This document shows positions 54,717-64,000 of a DNA stretch of 64,000 nucleotides, in pieces. The notes beneath the pieces were generated by a model, which saw nothing but the letters and a program-made list of their open reading frames with translations, ran no database searches and had not been told where the DNA came from. The stretch covers positions 744,001 through 808,000 of the forward strand of contig JACGCN010000013.1 of the NCBI GenBank assembly GCA_014905825.1. The letters are read 5' to 3'. The position numbers were made by a program, and so were the translations under genes. The DNA comes from Lyophyllum atratum. Its lineage: Eukaryota; Basidiomycota; Agaricomycetes; Agaricales; Lyophyllaceae. The stretch's first letter is position 1; each line of letters opens with the position of its first letter.

Positions 54717-56747
54717 CCTCCAGTGCGAGCACGGTCTAGGTATGAGGTCGCCATGGTGCACGACGGTCAGAAGGGTGGATGGAGGCGAGAGTTCAGATTA
54801 GATATTAGAGTTTTCCATCAGCTATTAAAGTTGGCTTACCGTCAAGATAGAATTTGCGGAGGAGATTCGTGGATGAGGCGATTTTCAACCCCGACCTGCG
54901 CTTTGTTTGTTATGCCGGTCACTGATTCTGCCTTTTCCTCCCCGTAAGTCTCTATCGAAACCGCCAAAAGCAAGCAGAAAACAGCATACCTCGTCCACCG
55001 CGCGGCCTATGGCCTTGAAGCAACCAGCAACGAGGCGAACTGCCCGCTTTTGCCAGTTTAGTCTGCTGACGTAAGCATAGTCGCCGACCATATTTTTTCA
55101 AGCCCACCTCTGATATTTCAACATACTCGGGTCCTTGCTCATTCTTGTTGTCCCACGTCGCATACCTACTGCAGTTCTTCTACTGGAGGGGCTACGGCTT
55201 TATTTTATCCAACTGTCTTCTCCTCAATGAACAGCGACTTTGTAATCCCCTCTCAGATCGGTGCTCGGCGCCCAACGTTCGACTTCTAGACCCATGCGAA
55301 TGTAGGTCCACCGGCTCGCATATTTTACCCTCTGGAACCCATGACAGAGGCTTCTAATGTTCCACCACCGCCTGACTATTCTAAGCAAATCTGTTTCTTT
55401 TTTGGTGGCCTCTTCCCGAAGATCCGACCGTGAGGGCTCACAAACTCACTACTACTCTCAATATTTGCATCTCTCCCAAGGAATGCCCGATCATCGCCTG
55501 ACAACATGCCGACTTGGACATGGAAAGATCCCCCGACCCAAGGATCAATGTTGAACAGATGAGTGCCTTTCTTTCAACATGTCCATATGTATCTCTCAAG
55601 CGCTGTACGAGTACGCTTCGCAGCTCGGCACCGTTCTGCCATACTGCACATTCTGACTGCCCCTTCATGTCCGCCTTGGTGCCTTCGACGATGACATGTA
55701 GAGCGGTTCACCCCTTCATCTCTTGATTTGTTTGACATAGCTCGTAGCCTTGTGTGCGTTTGCGCTTGACTTGTTTCAACAAGAACTTACGGTGACTTTT
55801 CCATCTTGACATATCAATGTTGATCGCGTCCTCAACGTCAAATGTCTTCGAAAAATAACCAGAATCGCAGGACTCATGAGCTATTTTCCTATGGTCTTTT
55901 CGACCATACTGGACCCGAATGCACATCCCTGCGCCCTTCGCTGCATATAGATATGTTGGCGAACATAGACCAGGGACGGCAAGTAATGTCCGCATGTCGC
56001 AGGGCATTAGAGCTGCCCGCAAGTCCCTTCTTCCGGCTTTGTGCCTTTCCACTGATCCGAGAGATGCTCATTCTTGATTTCTCGTGAACCTGGTTTTGTC
56101 GCGAGCTTGACAATCCTTGACCTCTACACACCCGGCTATGCTTCAGCAGAGAGGCGGCCTCGCGGCACGATTGGATTGACAGCCACGATAAGTTCTGAGC
56201 AACTGAAGGCATCCACGATGACATCGTGGCCTCCACGCGACAATCAGTGTAAGTTAACACTGCAGAATCCACGAATATGCTCTTAATCAGCCTCAATCAT
56301 ACAGATCTGTGACTTTTCTGTCATAGCCTTGTCATAACTGTAGTTATACGTCAGGGGCTCAATGATGCAAGTCTGATGAGGTACGTCAGGAAGTCTTTCA
56401 TCCGGGACGTGTCCCCTCGCCCGAAGAATCATCTATTGACAGCTCGCATCCAAGAATCGACCTGCAGATCTCGGTATAATACTGCGATAGTTACGGATAT
56501 AGATGCGAAAATCATTCAACTCCTCCGTATGGAGGGTTAGGCCCGACGGTCCACAAGCCTGCCGCGCATAACTTATACCTCTCGGCCACCCTCCAAGGCC
56601 AACGTAATCGGGGTCTGGAACTGATTTGTTCCTTCCTCGGCGCATTCAAACTTCCCTTCCTTTTCGCCGAAGGGGTGATTTACTGGAGATAGTAGAGTCT
56701 AGACAGGAACTTTGCCGGTTCCTGATCCCAAACGCTGTCTGGGCGGT
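54717..56747. other. Long intergenic region with possible small gene
   Basis: About 2 kb. Plus-strand frames at about 55180-55277 (STGGATALFYPTV, MNSDFVIPSQIGARRPTFDF) and 55288-55430 (THANVGPPARIFYPLEPMTE, then ASNVPPPPDYSKQ and FFFGGLFPKIRP before a gtgagg donor) look coding. They may splice in phase at cccaag (about 55481) to NARSSPDNMPTWTWKDPP with a stop near 55562. The minus-strand frame at 55438-55668 overlaps. None is recognised, and a relic is equally possible. The rest (55560-56740) shows no gene. Confidence 0.3.
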
Positions 56748-56756
56748 TATATAAAA
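56748..56756 (+). promoter_or_regulatory. TATA box of the WSC-copper radical oxidase gene
   Basis: TATATAAAA, 39 nt before the ATG at 56795. A strong core promoter match, typical of a tightly induced secreted-enzyme gene. Confidence 0.6.
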
Positions 56757-56794
56757 CCACCAACCCGACTTTCTTGACTCGCCAGTCCCGCAGG

Positions 56795-59700
56795 ATGCCA
56801 ATCCTTCAGCCACTCTCTTTGGCGTTAGCCTTATTCATTCCTGTACGTTGCCAGTGTTCCTCGTTGCCGGCGCTTGCACCCATGGACAACGCTAACCGTC
56901 TTCGCTTTCCAGTTATCTCAGGCCTCTGAGAATATCCATTCTCCACACACACACCACAACTTCCGGCAACGTCGCGCTCTCCCCGGAAACTGGACCTCCC
57001 AGGGATGCTACAAGTCGGTCATCACTCCTCCTAAGCTATACCTCTTGACTGACGATCCTATTCAGTGATCTAGTCGGTGGTGTCCGCACACTTGGAGGCG
57101 CAACCACTGCCGACGGTGCTACCATGACTGGTGCTTCCTGTATTAATTTTTGTGACGCCAAGGGTTTCGTTTACGCTGGTACCGAATATTCTGTACGTTA
57201 CTCGTTGTCGATTTCCCCCGGTATTAATCTGAGAACTAAACTAACTTCCGTGGTTACATAGGCTGAGTGCTGTATGCCTTCTCCCCTTCTCTCTTTCCCT
57301 GCCACCTTCTGACTAACCTTACCCTTGTATTACAGATTGTGACAACAGCTTACACGCAGGCACCGTTGCCCCAACTGCGGACTGCAATATGCCATGCGCC
57401 GGTAATGCTGCCGAGAAGTGTGGTGCAGGTGGTCGTCTCAACCTGTACTGGAGCGGAAAGCAGCCCCCACCACCCCCTGCTACGGCCCCCAAGATCGGCA
57501 ACTGGACTTCTCTCGGCTGTTACACGTGAGTTCCCTTCTGCCTCCTGAGCTTAAAGAGTCGAAGTCTGACGTGTTGGTTGTGCGCAGTGATGGTATTGCT
57601 GGTGCGGGCCGCACCCTTGCCGTTGGAATGGCTATTGAGGGTGATAACACCCAATTAAAATGCACCACCGCGTGCTTCAATGCTGGCTATCCCCTATCTG
57701 GATCTGAATATGCTGCGTGAGTTTAAGCGTTCCCTCTACCCATTAATGCATGCCTGACGTCACATTGCTTCAGGGAGTGCTGTACGTACCTGTTTTGTGC
57801 GTTCGATCAATGACTTCATTGAACATTCATTCCCTGGGATTAGATTGCGGTAATACGATCGCCGGTGGTGGTGTCCCTGCGCCTGCTGCGGAGTGTAGCA
57901 TGTTGTGCAAAGGCAACCCCCAGGAATTTTGTGGTGGCCCTAACAGGCTTAATGTTTACAACTATACCGGCACGGACCTTCCCCCGCAAACGGGTGGCGG
58001 CGGTGGAGGCGGTGGAGGTGGAGGAGGAGGAGGGAAACCTGTCACCGGTGTCCTCCCTGGTAACTTCACGTATGGAGGCTGCTGGGTGTAAGTCGTACCC
58101 TTTCCTCGTACGAGACGAGAATCTTACCTAGAACCGATAGGGATAATGCCTTTGGCCGTGCCTTCACCTTCCAACAGCCAGGGAACCCGGCCCAGACGAT
58201 CGAGACTTGTACTGCGACCTGCCAGTCCCAAAACTACACTCTCGCTGGTACTGAATTCGGCAGTGGGTACCCATCTCTGTCTTTCCCTATATCAAGCTCA
58301 CCCTCGTCGTATCCTAGCTGAATGCTGTACGTAAATGTTACCAGAGAGGTTGCCACGACATCCGTTGATTCTAACACTACTGTACAGACTGCGGAAACAC
58401 TCTTGTCGCTGGCTCTGTGAAGGCTGATGAGACGACCTGCAACGTAAACTGCGGTGGAAATGCGACGTACGTGCACCGTAGTTCATTCTAAAACCCTTCC
58501 ATTGACAATTTCGTCTGCGCCCTCATAGTCAGGCCTGCGGTGGACCTAATAGATTGTCGGTCTATACATCGACCGGAACAGTTACTGCCCTTCCTGTCCC
58601 CGTACCTTTGAAGACGAACCTCCCAGGTTCATGGCAATATAAAGGCTGTCTTCGGTGCGTGCGCTATACACTGCCTAGTCAAATTCGCGCTCATAAATCC
58701 GTGCAGCGAGGTTGGAGGCGCAAGGGTTCTCCCTTATCAAATCATCTGGCCCACCAACAACACTGCACTCGCCTGCATGAACCAGTGTGCCAAGTTTGGT
58801 TTCCCGGCCTCTGGTACTGAGGTAAGATACAGGCGAAACTTTTCTTTTGATGACTTAGACTCACATCCTCTTTCAGTTCGGTCAAGAATGCTGTACGTTT
58901 CATATGCTTATGAACGATCTACGGCCTAATATTGGGTTTCAGACTGCGGTGATGCCGAAGACGTAGCTGCCAGGCAAGCTCCCATGGGGGCAGAATCAGA
59001 ATGTAACTTGCCATGCCCTGGTGACCCCCTCTCGCTCTGCGGTTCGGGTGATAGACTCAGTTATTATGTCTGGAACGGTACCATGAACGTTTGGAACAAG
59101 CCTGCTAACATTGGACGATATGAGGTGTGTATTGATACTTCATCCTTTCCTATGAAACCTAATGTTTGATTCATAGTTCCTTGGTATGTTTGTAATTTGG
59201 AAGTTCAATCGCTGTTACTGACCATTCAATGCATCTTTTCGTATAGTTCCTGGGTACGTCCTGTCACCGTCTTAGGAGATTTTACATCCTGACATTTACT
59301 TTCAGTGTTACTGTCCCACTTATCGCAACTTTGGGCATCAACAACAAAGTCACTATCCTCGAGAAGGGAGGAACGGGGTGCGTGTTCCTTCCACTTTCCT
59401 TGGTGATACGTCTAATTGACCCAAAATAGATTCCCTAATTCCACTGGTGCTTACGAGTTGGACCTGTCTTTGGCGCACAACTTCTCTGCAGCTTGGCGCG
59501 AGATGCACATCAAGACCGACGTCTTCTGTGCTGGTAGTGTTATCCTTCCCGATAAGGCCGGTCGTCAGATCAATGTCGGTGGTTGGTCCCTCGAATCCAC
59601 CTTCGGTCTTCGCCTCTTTACACCAGATGGTGTTGAGGGAACGAACGGCACCAATGATTGGGAGGAGAACTACCCTGGTCTCGCCCTTCAGGTCATTAGT

Positions 59701-61278
59701 CTCTATACTACCATGATTGACGAATCGTGGGCTCACTGCCGTATCTTGTACAGAGAGGGCGCTGGTATCCAACTGCCGCTATGCTAGCTAACGGTTCCGT
59801 ACTTGTAATCGGTGGTGAGACCGGAAGCAATGCAGCCCCGCAGCCGAATCTGGAGATTGTCCCAAGACCTGTTGGTGGTGACACAGTCGTCGAGCTCGAT
59901 TGGCTGAGACGAACTGATCCCAACAACTTGTATCCCTTCGTCTTCATCCTCCCCAGCACTCGCATCTTCGTCGGTGAGTGTACATGTGGTTTGTAAATCG
60001 GTTTGTATGTCTGATGATCGGACAGGATACTGGAACGAGGCACGCATCCTGGATCCCGTCACTTTCGCGACCTATAAGTCCTTGCCCAACGCCCCCGGCT
60101 CCGTTAGCAACTGTAAGTCCTAGGAGCTAATATTTCGAAACTTTCGCTGATTGACGTCCCAAAGTCCTCTCCGGCCGCACATATCCTCTTGCAGGTTTGT
60201 GCTATACACTTCACTTCTAATAGCTTGGCATTCTGACGGGGTTTTGCTTTAGGTGCTGCCATGCTCATGCCTCAGAAGGCACCCTACACCGATCCTCTCA
60301 GGGTCTTAATGTGCGGTGGTTCAACCGAAGGAGCTGGTGAGGCTCTTGATAACTGTGTCTCCATCGCTCCGGAAGAACCTAACCCCACTTGGACTTTGGA
60401 ACGCATGGTTCGTCTCCGCCATGACTGTAGTATCTTACGATCTTACTAACATGGATTTTAGCCATCGAGGCGTGTGATGGCCTGCATGGTTGGCCTGCCC
60501 GACGGTACATTTATGATCATGAATGGAGCGCATCAAGGTGTCGCTGGTTTCGGTCTTGCGACCGATCCCAATCTCTCTGCCCTTCTGTACGACCCGTCTC
60601 GCCCTCTCGGACAGCGCATGTCGATCCTCAACAGCACAATCGTTGCTCGCCTGTATCATTCCGAGCTCACTCTGCTCCCCGACGGACGTGTGATGATCTC
60701 CGGTTCAGACCCCCAGACCAACAACGCTGACGGAACTGTGAAATACCCTGAAGAGTTCCGCATCGAGGTATGTTATCGACAGACTCCAAAGCTTTCTCGG
60801 CCATGCTAAGAGCTCTACGATAAGGTCTATGTTCCTCCTTACCTCAACCAAGGCTTCCGTGTCCCCGAATTCAACATCTCGAACACCGACTGGGCTTACG
60901 GTGGGCAATACACCATCAGCAATGTAAAGCTTTACCAGGGAACGACTGCCAACTTGAGAATTTCGCTCCTCAGTGGTGAGACAAGTTTTGATCTTGGCAC
61001 AATAATCAATCGCTGATGCCGCTATTTCATTAGCCTCTTCTAGCACCCATGGAAATTCTATGGGCGCCAGGACCATCTTCCCCGCCTTCACCTGTGCCGG
61101 GACCACCTGTACCATTACGGCACCTCCTAATGCTGGTGTCTCTCCCCCTGCATGGCATCAACTCTTCATTCTTGATGGCCCCACTCCATCACATTCGAAG
61201 TGGGTGCGAATTGGCGGTGATCCCGCTAAGCTCGGTGACTGGCCAAATTTGCCCGGATTCACCCTTCCGGGGATGTAA
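56795..61278 (+). CDS. Copper radical oxidase (AA5, glyoxal-oxidase type) with four WSC domains
   Basis: A secreted enzyme that oxidises aldehydes or alcohols and supplies hydrogen peroxide to lignin-degrading peroxidases. Signal peptide [16 protein letters not shown], then four WSC domains (each with a GCY/GCW start, a second block such as ECYCGN, and a CGG/CGAG end), which bind polysaccharide. A poly-Gly tract of about 14 residues (about 57997-58034) separates WSC2 from WSC3. The catalytic part starts near 59290. Copper-site residues of the family are all present: Cys in DVFCAGS and Tyr in [10 protein letters not shown] (the thioether pair), axial Tyr plus His in [14 protein letters not shown], and the second His in [11 protein letters not shown]. 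Ends [16 protein letters not shown] ([14 protein letters not shown]). It has at least twenty short introns, many inside WSC units. All key residues are intact, so the enzyme should be active. Confidence 0.93.
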
Positions 61279-62289
61279 GCCTTCAAAAATTGGATTAATC
61301 TCTCTGGGTTTGGGGTGGAATGGACTTTCTGGACTCTATGTATGGACTCCTCATATTAACGAGTAATTGTTGCCACATGTACTCAACTACACATATATCC
61401 CTTCCTTTTAAATGACCATCTTTTATTAGTTATGGTGGCTGATCTCGGGTGTTTGACAATTGTCGACAATATGTACTTCTGCAGGTCAAGGGGCTCGAGC
61501 TCGTACAGACATCTGGATTGTTCCTTTACGACATTGCAGACCTCGTTGCATAGCAGACTAGTAACGCTTCATACGCGTCTGTCCATCATATATGCCAAGT
61601 TTTGAGAATAAGTTTTTACCTTGCCTTCATGGGCCGACTATCAAACATTCGACCCCTGGCCAGTATAGTACTATCCCCCCCTCCTCGTCCAATCTAGAAT
61701 GCATTGACGATCATTATTTTTTCAGGATCGGCTGGACTCTGTCATCACCAAGGTGCAGGTCTAAGCCGCCGGGACCGCCTTGAACGGCTCCAGTGTACCT
61801 GTACTTCTATCAGGTTTTGAGGACTACTACTTAAATCTTGGTCATGTCGATGTCAGTGGTCAGTGGTCATGTCGATGTCAGGCGAACAAATGCAACAAGC
61901 CACAGACGTTGATCGAATGTCCTTGGTTCCTAGCATTGGGGAGTCTGAAACTGCTTGGAAAGATGCCATCGTTAAACAATGCATCGGGGCGAGCTTCGAA
62001 ACGCTCGTGCCTACGTCATGTACAGGAAGACGAGGAATTATACTATGTAACACTCTACTAGAAATATATAAAACAGACAAAGAAACGTGCGCGGCTTCCA
62101 ATGTCAATATAATAACAGAATACGATGTGACGTCCAAATAACACGATGCCCAAAATAAGAGATAGGGATAGAGACAGTGTCCGTTTGCAAGTAAAGAGTG
62201 TAAAGTCCAAATGAGTGGATATCATGAAATGAATGTGGTGGTGATGGTGGCGGTTGTAATAGTCTGGTTACATTCGGTTGTGAGGTTTC
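61279..62289. repeat. Intergenic with a 17-nt direct repeat
   Basis: Convergent 3' ends of the oxidase and the glycosyltransferase genes. 'ggtcatgtcgatgtcag' occurs at 61840-61856 and again at 61865-61881. Open frames at 61780-62141 on both strands overlap and have no domain. No gene is called. Confidence 0.5.
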
Positions 62290-64000
62290 TTAGTAGGAGA
62301 ATACCATGAGCCATGGGTTGAGTACAATCTGCAGAATAGAGATGTCAGTTCAAATGGCCAGCTAACGAGTAGATGCGACATACAGGGAAAAGGATGTGAC
62401 CAGCGGCGACAATGCTAGTTGAGAGGACACGTTAATTATAGGTAGGCAAAGACGACGTTAAGAGACTCACGCAAGAGGCATGATAACGGCCCAGGAGGTT
62501 CCAGGAATTCTCCACTCCGGTGGTACCGCCGAGGTAGACAGGATGATGATACCAACGATGCAAATGAAGCATATCATGAATGCCAACCAAAAGCGCTTCC
62601 ATATCCTCGGAATTTCAATCCAGAAATTTGAACGTTCGACTTCCTGTGGATTGATCCAATCAACATTGGCTCAAATGAGAGATTGAGGTACGAACCTTCT
62701 TAGTTGCACCCCAAGTAATGTTGTAGGAGAACAAGTGTGCTAGAAGGGCGGTCGAAAGATGGATACTGAGGCCGCCGAAGAAGAAGAAGCTGGTTGAGGC
62801 GTCCATAAGTAACCTATCAAAGACTGGACAAAGGAAGAACTCACAAGAATGGAACCCAAGTCAAATTCTCGATCAAGGCGGAGAATATGTCGCGGTGGCC
62901 AAGACGGTATTCCAGAAGCGTATAGCCAAGATTTCCCGCACCAGGGAAGACGACCGTGCAGGCGAGCCAAATCTCGAAACTGTGGAGGTAGTATCCGTCC
63001 ACTTCAAGGGCAAACCCAAGAAGAAGGTAGTTGAGGATAGAGAGGATAGCTGATGCGGCGATTCCGTAGTATGAAAACATGTACGACATCATGGTGACCT
63101 TGTAGTGGATAGGGGCGCTGGACCACAGGAAGAGACGGAGCTGCTTGGTGATGGGTCCCATATGCCACCAGTCGACGAGTGGGTTGAAGATGAGCTCGTT
63201 ACAGCCTAGAGACGATCTGGTCAGTGGCACAGAGAGAGGTTGAGTGATTAGCGTGACGAACCATAAGCGTACTTCTGCCACCGGTTTAGTTCATCATCTA
63301 CCGTCAGGGAGACACCTTCCTTGAAGCCGCCTTCGGAGTATGTAGCCCATCGGATGATGTAGCCTTTCAACTAAGGAAAACGTTAAGCCATAAGCGGCAA
63401 AATGGAAGGCAAGGTGGTGACGCACTTGAAGCCGCAAGGCCATATCGAAGTCCTCGGACACGTTAGTCTCCGACCAGATCTTCGAGATGCCATCCGAATC
63501 GATGAAGGCCGCATCTTGAATGGCCGACCATCGGAGGAAGGCATTGTGCCCAACGAATGGTGCCACCTCGCCGTTCGCACAGCCCATGGATATGCACTTG
63601 TTGATACGCCGTGTGAAGTGGGCAATGCCGTTCTCGAAATAGTGGTGGGCGACCTGCATGACGTCTGCGGTGCCGCCGGTGAGCAAACGGGACGGCAAAC
63701 GGGTACGAGGCACTAACCGGATTCGTGTTGGATGATCGCAACTTCTGGGCACTCCGCCAGTTCCCGTGCGGCATCCCTGAAGCAGTCCTGCAGGATACTT
63801 AGACTTTTGTCTCGAAGCACAACGCCGTCATTCTCACCTCCGGAACAATAGTGTCGGAATCAACGATCAGGACGACCTCACCCATGCGGATTGACCTTCC
63901 GTTCTTGGCCCATGGTTTCCATTTCTGACCGTTTGCCTGGTAGACCTCATCGATAGCGAGCTCGAGCGCCTTGTCCTCCAATGAATCGCTATCTGAGTTC
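62290..64000 (-). CDS. GT2-family glycosyltransferase, 3' part
   Basis: The gene runs off the right edge; the C-terminal part is in the window. Catalytic marks of a processive family-2 enzyme are visible: EVVLIVDSDTIVPE (the DxD metal site), GEVAPFVGHNAFLRW, the acceptor-site acid in SETNVSEDFDMALRL, and the NRWQKYAYGC block in the place of the Q/RxxRW motif. Then come several membrane helices (YYGIAASAILSILNYLLLGF, SFEIWLACTVVFPGAGNLGY, LAFMICFICIVGIIILS). The last intron (about 62333-62381) joins AAGHILFP to IVLNPWLMVFSY-stop at 62290-62292. It most resembles the fungal polysaccharide synthases of the GT2 class implicated in hyphal surface growth; chitin synthase proper is less likely from these motifs. 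The product is unknown. Confidence 0.85.

Overview
The window is nuclear DNA of a filamentous basidiomycete, most likely an Agaricomycete (mushroom-forming or wood/litter-decay fungus). Almost every gene is cut by several short introns of about 50-65 nt with GT..AG ends, and some coding exons are only 6-27 nt. The gene content also fits: a WSC-domain copper radical oxidase, a TKL-type kinase with the HGDLKG catalytic loop common in mushrooms, Aur1, a Gti1/Pac2 (WOPR) regulator and several secreted hydrolases. No species can be named from sequence alone. No tRNA, rRNA, CRISPR array or intact transposon was recognised.

Layout. 1-12.1 kb: end of a subtilisin-like protease, then two DUF4419-type genes in inverted orientation (924-2323 minus, 10730-12125 plus). 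Between them lie a secreted M36 fungalysin protease and a locally duplicated small membrane-protein gene (two full copies plus a decayed fragment). 12.5-20.9 kb: three head-to-tail paralogues, all on the minus strand, encoding long charged proteins of 768, 759 and 830 residues built from 11-residue (hendecad) repeats. All three share the same five-exon plan and an 8-nt first coding exon, and this is the most unusual part of the window. 21-30 kb: a questin-oxidase-like gene, AUR1 (inositol phosphorylceramide synthase), a SAP/AT-hook protein, and an S9 peptidase with a duplicated 3' fragment beside it. 31-34 kb: a DUF4238-like/TKL-kinase fusion. 34.5-42.4 kb: 2-Cys peroxiredoxin, an unrecognised multi-exon gene, a seven-helix membrane protein and an acidic disordered protein. 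42.8-54.8 kb: PL3 pectate lyase, a Nug1/GNL3-type nucleolar GTPase, a membrane-anchored proline-rich protein with a tandem peptide-repeat array, and the WOPR regulator. 56.8-64 kb: a 4xWSC + glyoxal-oxidase-type copper radical oxidase and the 3' part of a GT2 glycosyltransferase.

The genes do not form one obvious pathway. Many concern secretion and plant-biomass attack (S8, M36, PL3, AA5/WSC), the cell envelope (GT2, AUR1) or regulation (kinase, WOPR). The 0-31 kb part carries most signs of local duplication and decay: the inverted DUF4419 pair, tandem membrane genes, the tandem hendecad trio and the S9 fragment. Splice sites were placed by eye from GT..AG signals, reading frame and comparison between paralogues. 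The hendecad trio, the SAP/AT-hook gene and the acidic-protein gene were checked for frame arithmetic exon by exon.
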